Below are positions 18,689 to 29,335 of a stretch of DNA of 64,000 nt, one piece after another. The notes below the pieces were generated by a model. That model searched no databases. It was not told the origin of the DNA and worked only from the letters and a program-made list of their open reading frames with translations. The stretch spans positions 60,987,930 to 61,051,929 of the forward strand of contig NW_024609836.1 in assembly GCF_016920785.2 (NCBI RefSeq). Direction: 5' to 3'. The stretch comes from Ixodes scapularis. Taxonomy: Eukaryota; Arthropoda; Arachnida; Ixodida; Ixodidae. How positions within the stretch are numbered: the first letter of the stretch is position 1; each line of letters begins with the position of its first letter. The translations under genes and the position numbers were made by a program.

Positions 18689-19231
18689 TATGCTCAGGCG
18701 TTTTGCTTCACGATTTGTTTCGCGGCGTGCTAATCGGCGAAAGCTGCAATCTCATTGGCTACAGAAAACAAATAAGATGCTCAATAATTTCTTCCTCCTG
18801 TGTTTATTAAGCTGTCAGTCGCAATAAACTCGTTCGGGAAAAAGTAGAAAGAAACCCCTATTGCGTCGTTTGTTTTTCTTAATTCGGAGGACACATCAAG
18901 ATGCCTGGCTGACGTCCTTGCCAGCAGTCGAGACCCCGGAAGGAACGGTCTCAAGTGTCATAGCCCGGCCCGCGGTTAATTAGGGTAAGCGCGTTGGATG
19001 TGGAGAGTGAACGGTTTCTCCCTGAGAGCGCTTCGAGTCATAGATGCAATTAAGCCACAGGTTCGGAAGTTGCGCTCTCCGCGCAGGGTGCACTCCGCAT
19101 CCCCCCTCCCCCTCACCCCTCTCCCCTCCTAGTGACGTTGGCTCGACGGCACTGACGGCGCATCAGAAGGCACGTCTTCTGCTCCGACAGACCGCGGTTC
19201 CTTAATCTGTATTAAATGCACGAAAAAGGAC

Positions 19232-19286
19232 ACGGACAGAGTAAGGATTGATGACAACACAATCCTTACTGTCCCTGCTTTTTTTC
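19232..19286. repeat. Imperfect hairpin
   Basis: GGACAGAGTAAGGATT and its near complement AATCCTTACTGTCC flank a loop of about 13 bases. Confidence 0.6.
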
Positions 19287-19313
19287 CTCCACTTTTACTG
19301 CGTGACGTACAAT

Positions 19314-19551
19314 CTATACTTAGTTTTAAGCTAAGTCCAGACGTAGCCGACGCTACGAGTTGATGACATCAATCAGAGAACGTCAAAAGCGCGCCACCAT
19401 GGGGCCCGTTATGTTTCTGTGCGTGTTCTATAATTGATGAACCGATCATAAGCAGACAAGGCTTAGCGACTTGCCCTTTTGACGGTTCTTGATTGATCCT
19501 TTCACCTCGTAGCGTCGGCTGCGTCTAGACTTAAACCGAAACAAAGTATAG
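19314..19551. repeat. MITE-like element with about 80-bp terminal inverted repeats
   Basis: CTATACTT...TAAGTCCAGACGTAGCCGAC at the left is mirrored by CTGCGTCTAGACTTAA...AAGTATAG at the right. The complement continues inward to GAACGTCAAAAG / CTTTTGACGGTTC. The middle (about 85 bases) has no frame. The form is that of a foldback MITE; the parent transposon is not identified. Confidence 0.75.
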
Positions 19552-19865
19552 TCCCAACTCACCTTTCTTTGTTACGATTCCTTAATCCGCTTCGTCTGTG
19601 TCAGTGAACACCAGCGCTTGGAGGCGCGAATTGTGTCTGGGTAAAACAAGCCTGCGTGCGTCTTTGAACTACTATGGCTACTGAACACGTTAAGGAACGC
19701 AGGGTGTGGTGATAGCCGCGCATCTCATTATAGCTCCGTAGCCAATCAGAATGCGACATTAGCCGGTAATAACGCCGAAGGACCAAACAGAAAGCAAGAG
19801 GTGTGAACGTGTGCCACATCCTGCGCTTCTTCAGCTCTCAGTGACTATTTATATGTTTCTCTATG

Positions 19866-20090
19866 CGATGCGCAAGTTCGTCTGGTTGTTACGCAGAGGG
19901 TAGCGATGATGTCAGAAAGCCGAGCCCCTATTGGTTGATTTAGAAAAAACAAAAAAACACACCGGAAAAATCGCAAGGCATTTAGCATTCAGCTCTACCC
20001 ACTATCATTTCAATCAAGGCCAATCGGAGCTCGGTTTCTGACGTCACCAAAACCCCCTGTGCAAGAAAAAGAAAAACTTGGCCTCGACAT
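19866..20090. repeat. Hairpin MITE-like repeat, family A copy 2
   Basis: CGCAAGTTCGTCTGG and GATGATGTCAGAAAGCCGAGC at the left mirror GGAGCTCGGTTTCTGACGTCACC and the CAAGAAAAAGAAAAACTTGG end at the right. The centre differs from copy 1. Confidence 0.55.
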
Positions 20091-20180
20091 AGAAATACAT
20101 ATAGGCGTACTAAAGATGCAAACTCGCGGTGTATTCACTTCAGTTTATTGGTTTTGCTGGTGACAGCAGACCTATGTCCA

Positions 20181-20388
20181 GAGAAAGTCGTCTTTTTCTA
20201 GCTCAGGATTTGCGGTGACGTTAGAACGACACCGGGCTCTGATAGGCTTTGATTACAAGAATAGTGGGTACATCTCAATGATATACGTCTTGGGGTCTAC
20301 TTACTATTTTACAATCAGCCAATAAGAGCTCGGAGTTCTGACACCATCGCAACCCCTGCGAAGAAGCAGATGAACTTATGCTGTGCAT
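20181..20388. repeat. Hairpin MITE-like repeat, family A copy 3
   Basis: It shares AATCAGCCAATAAGAGCTCG, CCATCGCAACCCCTGC and AAGAAGCAGATGAACTT with copy 1. The central pair is diverged to ACATCTCAATG / GTCTTGGGGTCT. Confidence 0.65.
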
Positions 20389-20399
20389 ATGAAGATGAC

Positions 20400-23300
20400 A
20401 AAAGCCATTACGCTGCATTTTTGTCGCTGATTGAGAAACCCGATGACATTGTAACATTGGCCGTGGTCAGAGTAAATGTAAGCATGAAAGTATCCAGGGG
20501 TGTTTCTTGAAACGCGAGGCAAATTGTTGCTACGAAAACGTAGCCATCGCAGAGAAACAGAATGTAATGTCGTCCTGGAGCTCTTCCCGGGGTCAATTTA
20601 AAAAAAAAATAACAACAACTAACGTTTGGTTGAATGAAAGAATAAATTACTTTTAAGTGATAAAAATTTGATCGAATAAACCAAAAGGTATGTTTTTGAT
20701 TGGAGAGTTACCGGGGTTTCATAAAAAATGTTAACATCAAATGAAGGGGGGCGGAGCTACCACCTTTCCTCCTTCGTAAAATGGAAGAAAATGTAGCGCG
20801 CGTGCGTTGCACCCATTAGGTTTGGGGGTGCAGGACCACTGGTTCAGGTAGGAAACCGAAATCTACACTTCCTTCTACCCGACGTTACTAAAACACTCAG
20901 GTGGGAAACTCACCAGTGAAACCCGGACCGCTCGCGTCAACCGAGACCGAACTAAATAAGACAACAGCGCCACCCTTTAGCGACGAGTCAAAACATGAAA
21001 GTTGATTATACAGTTACCGCGAAATGGCACTGCGAGATGGCGCCACCGGCCCTCAAGCGACTCGGCCTGAACCGACATGTGCAGCCATGAGTTCCAGGAG
21101 TGGCCGCTGCGGGAGAAATGGCGGCGTCGCGATCGCCTTTTGTTAGGTTCTCGAGTACGGATTGGAGCCACCATTTCAAAGCAGGCTCTATGGAAGTTTT
21201 CCAAATGAGCTGTTCTAGTAACGTTGCTTTTTCCTTGCGTTCGACCGTAGTTTACGCCACGGGCCATCCTAGACAATCCAGCTTTGTGAATGTAGCACAT
21301 GGCAGGCACTCCACGCGTCACGTTCTCCCCATTTTAAGGAGCACGTAACATTCACAAGGGCTTGGATTGACTTCAATGCTCGTAACATCCGTTGCGGCCG
21401 GACATGAGGTGCAACAAAGTATGAAAACGCGGTCAAGTCAATAGTTTCGTCGAAGCGTCTTACAATGCCTTATACGTGTTTTATAACTTCTCGAACGCGA
21501 GTTCATTTCGTAATTTTTGATGACGCCCAGCTGCACAGCAAGTTTCTAATTCAAACCATACGTTTCAATGTACTAATTGAAAAAGTAATTATTCAAACGT
21601 ACTTAATGAACTAATTATACCTAACGTTATTAAATTCGCCAAATGGGCAGATGCAAGGGCGACATTTAGCATTTCTTATTGTGCGATGCGTAATTAATCA
21701 TAGCAGGAAAGATGTGACGTTTCGAATAGCACTGGCAGCTTTTTATTACTGCTTCACAGCCGATTAGATAGCTTATTGAGTTGAGTAAAACGTGTAGGAG
21801 CAATGGCTATTCGGCGACTACATGAAATCAATTAGGGTAAACGAATACGTTTAATTTTGAAAATAAGTATGATTGCGCCTATTTCCAACGATCGCTAATG
21901 ATCTCGTGAACTAAAAAAATACAGGGAACGTGTGAACACAAAAGACGGGGGAAAAACTGCCGGGAACCTTTGAGACAGTGTTGTGCTTGTCCTCTCTTTC
22001 GTGTCTCTTCGTCTGCGTTTTTTTTTTTTTTTTTTTTTTTTAGTATGAAGTTTTCTATTGGTGCGATCAATATATGAGAAGCTTTGTACTTCATCACCCA
22101 AGTGGATTTAACTTCCACTATAAAACATTTTTTATAACCTAAATACATAAAAAAAACGGACATACTATTTTGAATTACAGCGTTGCCAAATCAAAAAGTG
22201 GTAGCAAAGCCAAACACTCGTTGAAACGTTCACGAGATTAAGGCTATATTTTAAAAATAGCGTTAACGGGGTACTGCAACGATATTCGCTCGGAATGTTT
22301 TTTTTTTTTTTTTTTACACGAGGTTACAAAGCGAGCGTTTACTTGGAATCTCTCTTTCGCAAAACGTAATAACGTAGTAAGGGGGCCGCAGTTCCTTCCC
22401 CCCCTCCCCCTCCCTCTTCCCCCGGGGACGATATTTAAATCCACTTTATAGATTAAACCTGACCATCGCGTGAGCACTCGATTTGGATTCGTGATACTCA
22501 TTAGCTCGACAAGCATTCGGGTAGTGTTGCCCGTGTCCAATCGCTGCAATGACTAAAATGACCGATCCGGAACAACGTCGGCAACTCAGCGCATGACCAG
22601 TGCTCGGTCCACCCTAGCTGGTGGCTATGATCAACATTGGCGGCATATAATCGACTCCAGATCACGTGGGCGCTGGTTCTGGCTGCGAGTTGAGGGGGTG
22701 AGCGCTGCACGCTTTTCTGTAATTTTTTCAGGGACCTGTATCGGGTGTGGTGAAAAACGAACGTGTTTCATAGTTCATGAACGTCAGGGATTCTTTCTAA
22801 GAGATATTTGCGCGAAGTACAAAAATCGATCCATCGCGCCTTTAATTAACCTAGTCCACTTCTGGTACAGTGCGCGACACTGTTTGCACAGAGAGGTGAG
22901 AGCCTTTTTTTCTTTTTCTTTTTGGTCAATATTGAAGGCCTCTCATGAAATCCGCTATAGTGGTGGAACGCGTTCAGTTAGGGTATTAACTTCAATGGTA
23001 AATCTTGAAGCCGGCAGCACATTTTTTTTTTTCTTCGTTTGGCGGGGTTTTTTTTCGACCAGGGGGCAAAGATAAAGGCGAAGCCTGAATGAGTTTCTGC
23101 CCCCCCCCCCTCAACAGTTCAACAGTGCAATGAATACATTCAGCAAAGCATGCCATATTCAGTAAAAATTAACAAAAAAATTAAAAAGGAGGCACAATGA
23201 AACAGTTGGCTAAATATTCAAGAGTGTAATGTAAAATGAAATAAAATGTTATACGAAAAAAGGTCCAGGGCTGCGTGCATATATGGACGGCGCTGCAGTG

Positions 23301-25812
23301 AAACAAACCAGGCCAGCGGAGCGCGAATGCCACCGTTCTCGTTGCAATGACACCTCACGGAAGAAAAAAAAATTGTTAGGCGCAGAGTTTATACACTGCA
23401 CGAAATAGTTCGTAGAAGATTTAGTTGCAAAAAAAAAATCTTATTGTGCTTAAACCATGTACGCTTGACAGAAATAACAAAACAGATATCTCAAAAGCGC
23501 GCATTAAAACACTTTTAAAGCTTTAATACTTCAAACACGCTTTAAAATGTTGTCGACGTCGGGTTTCGTCTGATAGCCGTCCGCATGCTGGCGTGACCGA
23601 CAAAACCAATCGCACGACAAGGGCGCCGCTATGAGGCGCAATTTTTTTTTGCTGTGCGTGATAGGTTTAGCCGGTTACATCAAAGCCTTAAAGACAATGA
23701 GCGCCGGCGAAAAATGCCGAGTCACTGATCTCTGGACGCATGTGAAGCGTCTGATATACCGCACTGCAGAGCAACAGCGCATTCTCAGAAGGCATTCCAC
23801 AGCCCAGCAAACAAATATGGCAGCGCGCAGCGGACGATTAACGCAAAGGTCTATAGACACTGGCTACATTGTAATACGGCACCGACAGCCGTGGCAGGAC
23901 GGCGGGGTTCTCAGTCGTTTGGGGTCACGTGGCATCTGTCTGCATATTTCGCAGGATTTTGTCCGGTGTCGTTGTTTACTGACCACGGCACCACAAAGGC
24001 TGAAGAATTTCACCGAATTTCCGAAGAAAACTGCAGGTTAAGTTCACCGTCTGGCGGTACTGACGTGTTTATCGGGAAGAAAAGGAGGAAGGTTAAAAGT
24101 ACAGGCAAGCTCGTGGATTGCAGACATAACGAAAACTAAGACACCGGTGTTAGGGTTCTTGACGTTGACTGCGGTGCATCCCCATAAAAGGATGTGGTTT
24201 TAGAATAAACCTTCAGCTGTGTTCGAGACGTAGTGTGTGTCGTCGCCTTTTTCGTGTTCATCTGTTCCCTTCTTCCGGTGTCTCAGATTTTGTTATGTGT
24301 AAAGAAAAGGAAGCTTGCTTATATTTTTTTTTGTTCTAAATATTAAGCGCACTAAGGATACTCACGCTACAGTACACATGGAAGAACAAAATATAGTTTA
24401 CGAAACGCGTGGACGTAAAGCAAAAACAAACTAAACTACGAAAGCAACATTTAAATGGTAAAAGCACAACCAGAATGTCTGCTGTCGACATTCCCAGTTC
24501 TAAAAATACAATTTGGGAAGAATGGTACGAAGGCACCTCCTCTGTGCCGTCAAAAAGAAGAGAACATGTGGATGCACATGGAACAAATCATGCGGATTAT
24601 TACGATTCCTTATAGTTTTCTGTTTGGCTAGATATGAATCCTATTATTGCAGCAAGCTTGCATTCCAAAGCTCTCGGTTTTGCTGCAGCTGACTACGGGA
24701 GTTTAGAAGCTTCTTTCTATTGCCAAATATAGATATATATAAATAGTTTTTAGACGACGGGATCCTTTTCCTTTCACAAGACGGTCGAATTGCATCCGGA
24801 AAGAACCCACGACTCTTCTCCCCTCTGCTTCTTTTCTTTTTTCGGTGTTGTGAGGGTCCTCTAAAAGAATATTAAAAACAGAATAAAAAAAAACAGAAAG
24901 ATTCGCGTCCTTTTGTACATCCCGGAATTCCGTTTCCAAATTTAAGAGGTTGGAAGTCAAGTGAAGCCGTCTTTCAGTCCTTGCATTCAAATGGTCTTTT
25001 ACCAAGAGATAGGAACACACTTTTTTTTACCTCTTTATTTTGGTGTTTGGACGTGATTTAAGTACAGAGGTATAAATACAATATTACATTTTCTTCCTCC
25101 CGAGCGTTTAAACGAATGGGAGTCTTTGTTATTGATGTAGGATGCTTTCTGCAAGAACTATATCTTAGAAATTACTCGAAGTAAAGCTATTTATTTATTT
25201 AATTTAACCTACCGCTCCCAGACGGCATTACAGCGGGAAAGCGATAAACGTATCGGCATATAAATGTACACATATGCACAAACAAATATCCAAAGGAATA
25301 ATTAGACAAATGTACGCAGAAATGTACAAAGATATATGTACAAAAATATTTAAAGAAAGATTGAGGGTGCTTTTAGATAAATTCGGCCGACCTAGTTCGG
25401 TAACAATTTATTTTGATTTTGCCAAAAAGATATTCATTTTGCTGGCTCGGTGTCCAGCACAACAAAATTAACTTTTGTTCCAAGAAAAAAAAAAGTCTTC
25501 GGGGAAAAAATTTACAAGCACACTCCCAATGCTAAGCGCTTTGTGCTGATTGCGCAAAGTTTGCCTTTCGGGCACCTCCCCCAAAACAACTGCTGCGTCT
25601 CCGGCTCCAAAATATTTACTACGGAGTAATGGCACTGTTAGTTTTCAAAGAAAAGTTGCCAACACGGCACATTTCACGATAACGCTAGGACTTCCAAACT
25701 TCACCAGCGTGTTGCCCATTGCTTTCTTAATATTTGCGCTACATAATGTTGTCCTGCTAAGCGGGACAAATGTACAACAAACGCTAAAATCGGACCTTTA
25801 ATAAAAAGGCCC
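20400..25812. other. Unrecognised region with homopolymer runs
   Basis: I see no supported gene here. The longest frame (22593-23075) is 160 codons, crosses T-runs and has no motif. Poly-T tracts lie at about 22019-22041 and 22298-22314, and poly-C at about 23101-23110. At about 25195-25240 is a phrase resembling the 3' tails of some arthropod LINEs (CTACCGCTCCCAGACGGCATTAC), too short to call. Confidence 0.5.
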
Positions 25813-25943
25813 TGTTGGAATGGAGACGGGGCGACGAAGAAGTGGGGAACGGGGTCACCCACAGAAGAAGCCCGCCATCTTCTCCTTCTTATAAACCGCT
25901 ACCATCGCTTTGATCGGGTCTTACTTTCTTCCGATCCCAAACA
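25813..25943 (+). repeat. 5' LTR of BEL/Pao element
   Basis: The 131-bp LTR runs from TGTTGGAATGGAGACGGGGCG to GATCCCAAACA. It shares TAAACCGCTACCATC and the GATCGGGTC motif with the 3' copy, with many differences. A TGG three bases after it (25946, TGGTCCCTTAACCCGGGA) may be the primer-binding site; I could not assign its tRNA. Confidence 0.8.
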
Positions 25944-26043
25944 TATGGTCCCTTAACCCGGGAGCTAGGATACGACCGACAAAAAGAGTGACAGCTCCCC
26001 ATCTGACAGACAAGCAACCCGGATAACCCCGCGCCTTCAGAGA

Positions 26044-26994
26044 ATGGACCGATTGCGGAGGAAATTAGCCGTCATTCGGTCAGCGGTGACCAGAGCCATT
26101 AACGAGTTTCAAGCTCTACTTAGTTCCTCGGATGCAACCGCTGGTGAGCTCACAGAAAACCTGAATATTCTCGAACTGAAGGAAGCAGCATTGAAGGCAG
26201 TTGACAGTGAGATTCAAGACGGGGTTGATATTGATCACCTTGAAGAAGAGAGGGAAAGCGTCGAGGCTTATCAAGTGTTGATCTGCCGTTTACGAACAAG
26301 AGCCACACTCAAGCTAGATGCCCTGCGCACGCCTAACATCATATCGAATGCTGCGGAACGGTTACAGGTTTGGGACCAAGGCCATCAACAGTCGAGAACA
26401 ATAGTGATAAAACTCTCAAGATTACAGAACCGAAAGTTCGAAGGATACCTCCATAATAAGAAACCTTTCTGGGATCAATTTGAAGGGTTTATACACCATA
26501 AGCCGGACCTTTCTTCAATCGATAAATTTAGATATCTGACGAGTTATTTATTCGGAAAGGCGGAAGACAGCATACGGGGATTGCCTATTATGGAGAGCAA
26601 CTGTAACATCGCTGTGGATATCTTAAAGGACAGGTTCGTCCAGACCCAGGCGATAATTGACGACCACAAGACGCGACTATTGAATTTAAGAAGAATCACC
26701 ACGTCGATCGACGTTATGGCTTTGAGACGGCTGAATGACGATATCACGATAAATGTCCGCAACCTGAAAGCACATGGCCTGAAGGTGGAAGAGTACAGTG
26801 CGCTGCTACATGCTGCCGAGAAGAAGCGACTTCCTGACGATCTCGTCCTCCGCTACCGCCAGCAAACAGCTACCGACATCGCGGATAGCACCGGTTGTCT
26901 GCAAACGTTTTTGAATTTTCTAAAGTCTAGGGTAGAGAGCAGAGAGCGCGGTCTGGAAATAAATCCCAATCAAGTCAATCTCTCAAAAGCCTAA
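26044..26994 (+). pseudogene. BEL/Pao gag (316-residue frame)
   Basis: A clean frame runs from ATG 26044 to TAA 26994. The N-terminal 100 residues are charged and helical, with Leu/Glu-rich coiled-coil character. Residues about 125-240 match the DUF1759 (Pao gag) pattern: LQNRKFEGYL, then FWDQFEGFIHHKPDLSSIDKF and YLTSYLFGKAEDSIRGLP. In intact elements the same frame runs on into the zinc knuckles; here it stops, and the next parts are displaced and broken. The frame itself still looks translatable, so it could be a stand-alone Gag. Confidence 0.8.
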
Positions 26995-27055
26995 AAGGAA
27001 GCCTCGTCAAACCAGGTGCGCAAACCATAGGTCCCTCCATCGGCAGCAGCTTGAG

Positions 27056-27507
27056 TTGCAAGGTCAGACGCTCAAGATGCCGAATGCCTTTTTTTGCGAT
27101 GCACTTGAGCACTCGTTCGACCAATCCAACGTTCGTTCCATCAGTGTGAAAAAGAAATACCTAAGAGAGACGGCCGATGTTTTAGGTGCTGCAAGAGATA
27201 TCACAGGGCAAGAGATTATCGCAACGCCAAATTTCTCCGCTGTGCCAACTGCCAAGGGAGACATATGACTTGCCTCTGCGATCCTGTCCTAAAATCCACC
27301 AAAGACAGTCCTCATTCGTCGTCAAAGTCAGGCACTTCGAAAGTGTCAGTAAGGAGTGCGGTGTCTAAAAGCATCGAAACAGTTCTTCTGCAAACCGCTA
27401 CAGTCTGGGCAGAAGGGGAGACTAAGCGCCGCCTATTCCAGTGCCTAATGGATAGAGAGAGCAAGCGGACGTTTGTGACGACCAGGCTTGTCAGCGAGCT
27501 GTCTTGA
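27056..27507 (+). pseudogene. BEL/Pao zinc-knuckle and protease (DUF1758-like) remnant
   Basis: Around 27180-27290 the frames encode a decayed double zinc knuckle (Cys/His-rich, ending HMTCLC). From about 27385 the translation VLLQTATVWAEG followed by CLMDRESKRTFV matches the start of the DUF1758 retropepsin domain. The catalytic Asp-Ser/Thr-Gly is changed to Asp-Arg-Glu, so it is not an active protease. A stop follows at 27505-27507. Confidence 0.7.
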
Positions 27508-28104
27508 AATGTTCTAGGAAAAGAGGGTTTCGGCATTACAGCCTTCGGCAATACTGCCCTTGGTAATGCGAGTAAACTCCGGAAGGTAGAAGTATGGCTC
27601 CAAAGCCAATACGATCGGAGACGGGTACGAATCGAGGCTCTGGAATTTCCTGAAATTTGCCAATCTTCTTCGTTCCCTCTAAGCCTTTGGAGAACAGCTC
27701 AAACATGCACGCTGCAACTTGCCGATCTTTAATGCTCGGGGTTCAAGAGAGACACAGACATTGATACACTGATCGGAGCGGACAATTACTGGAAGGCTGT
27801 CACTGGGTTTATCAAGCGACTTGATATAGATTTGACAGCCGTAGAAAAGCTATTTGGTTGGACAGTGCAAGGTCGAGTACAACCATTACCGGAAGTGGAC
27901 TGGCACCAAGCAACTGTTATGCAGGTAATGACTCGACATCAAAGCGACCAGACTTCTCAGCAGCTGCGAGAAAAGAATACCCTACCGGTACCTGAAGAGG
28001 ATGTGCCAGAGCCCAAGCAGTCAACCATCAAGAGTGAACCAGTGCCCGAGAAAGCAGCCCGGAAAGACAGGGACGTGGAATCCGGCGAAACGGAGTTCCT
28101 TTAA
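27508..28104 (+). pseudogene. BEL/Pao pol remnant between protease and reverse transcriptase
   Basis: In the same frame as gag, 27508-27686 encodes a VEVWLQSQYD...IEALEFPEIC segment like the end of the protease region. About 27750-27880 encodes DTLIGADNYWKAVTG and VEKLFGWTVQG, the conserved IG.D.YW and FGW.VQG blocks that lie before the BEL/Pao reverse transcriptase. The frame then turns acidic and Pro/Glu-rich and stops at 28104, where a reverse transcriptase should begin. Confidence 0.7.
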
Positions 28105-28906
28105 TGGGCGCCCTTTGCGGTACGGAGACTTTGCAATAGCCCCGGAAATAACAGAGCATCTGGCTTCAAAGATGACATGAAGGCAGCTGACGCTCAGCTA
28201 CTATCGGAGCCTGTCGGTTGCAAGAGCGAACTAAGTGCCAGTGGCTCCAAGGACAGTGGAATCCCCGACGGGAGAGTCATGAGCATGGATGGGGAGGCGG
28301 TTGAAGAGACTAACACTGGTGCTGTTGAAACACGCGGGAAGATTCTAAAACCGGCCAACCTCATGAGCATTTTCACTGAGATTCAGGAGGACAAATATTC
28401 AGCGTCAACTGCAAGAAATTTTGAAAACGGGACCGACCCGGAGAGTCGTGAGTTTATCTTCGAGTACGTTTGCATCACAGAAGGAACAGCTGAGTGGCTC
28501 AGCGAATCGAAAGGCGGGGGAAGATGTTGTCGCAGTTGTTGGCGAAGTTCTTCTTGGCCTCATAGAAAGGAGGGTGAAAGGGTCAAGTGGACTACTGGGT
28601 AAAAACAATTCTACCGAAACCCTCAGACATCTCTTCCAAACGTTCTGCAATAGCCATGGTTACCGCTATAAGGACTTTGTGAGTGACGAAGCAGGACTCT
28701 ATTTAAGTGCCCGTTTTGAACACCCTTTAGTGTAACTGCAAGATATTGAAATAAAAAAGCGTCGCCGTGGTAGCTCGGGCCACGGGTCGTCATCCGATCG
28801 CGAGCCCGAAGTTCCACCCAGGATAACCAGGAAGCGGCGGAAACGTTCTACTCCCGTTCCCGAGAAGCGAAGGCTCACACGGAGCCAGCGGCGAAGGACG
28901 TGAAAC
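28105..28906 (+). other. Unrecognised interior of the BEL/Pao element
   Basis: This replaces the expected reverse transcriptase, RNase H and integrase. A 141-codon frame (28177-28602) and a 104-codon frame (28421-28735) overlap, without known motifs. At 28750-28900 a very basic stretch (KKRRRG...RKRRKRSTP...RRLTRSQRRR) resembles the Arg/Lys-rich part often found near DUF5641. It may be filler from a deletion, or sequence captured from elsewhere. Confidence 0.4.
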
Positions 28907-29179
28907 GTGAAATCTTTCAAATTTGGTCGTTTGGAGCTGCAGCCTACGAACACGGTAGGCTCCTCTGACTCAAGCGGCATTCAAGTGGGAGGTGTGGTGC
29001 TTCTCAGGAACGACGATCGCTCAAGAACAATCTGGTGTCTGGCCGTCGTCGACGATACTTTCCCTGGTCAAGATGGGGAAGTGCGTTCCAGCCCTATTCG
29101 ACACGGAAGTGGCGTGAAGGTAAGAAGACCCATCCAGCTTTTTCAACGTCTAGAAATTCCGACGAAACAGTCGGTTTGA
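28907..29179 (+). pseudogene. DUF5641-like C-terminal fragment of BEL/Pao pol
   Basis: The 90-codon frame holds VLLRNDDRSRTIWCLAVVDD, TFPGQDGEVRS and RRPIQLFQRLEIP. This is the order of conserved blocks in the DUF5641 domain after the BEL/Pao integrase (a VL...D...W.L..V....PG.DG.VR....RP...L..LE pattern). It ends about 20 bases before the 3' LTR, as expected. Confidence 0.75.
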
Positions 29180-29197
29180 CCTTGTTGGGTTGCAGGA

Positions 29198-29330
29198 TGT
29201 TTGGGAATGGACACGGGGCGACGAAGAAGTAAGCAACGGGGTCAAGCGCAGAAAAAACCCGCAATGTTTACATTTTGATAAACCGCTACCATCACGACGA
29301 TCGGGTCGTACCTTCTTCAGATCCCAAACA
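29198..29330 (+). repeat. 3' LTR of BEL/Pao element
   Basis: The 133-bp LTR runs from TGTTTGGGAATGGACACGGGG to GATCCCAAACA. It is followed by GGCCC, the target-site duplication. Confidence 0.8.
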
Positions 29331-29335
29331 GGCCC

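Larger units (their letters stand above)
25813..29330 (+). mobile_element. Deleted BEL/Pao LTR retrotransposon
   Basis: The 3.5-kb element is flanked by the 5-bp duplication GGCCC (25808-25812 and 29331-29335) and by short LTRs starting TG and ending CCCAAACA. It keeps a gag, decayed zinc-knuckle and protease regions, a piece before the reverse transcriptase, and the C-terminal DUF5641-like piece. The reverse transcriptase, RNase H and integrase are missing. BEL/Pao is indicated by the DUF1759, DUF1758 and DUF5641-like order. It is a non-autonomous or dead copy. LTR divergence and several stops show it is old. Confidence 0.85.

Noticed and set aside
22019..22041. Poly-T as the tail of a retrogene on the minus strand
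   Set aside because: No recognisable coding sequence is attached and no target duplication was found.
25195..25240. LINE 3' tail
   Set aside because: Only a short phrase resembles known tails; no reverse transcriptase or target duplication is visible.
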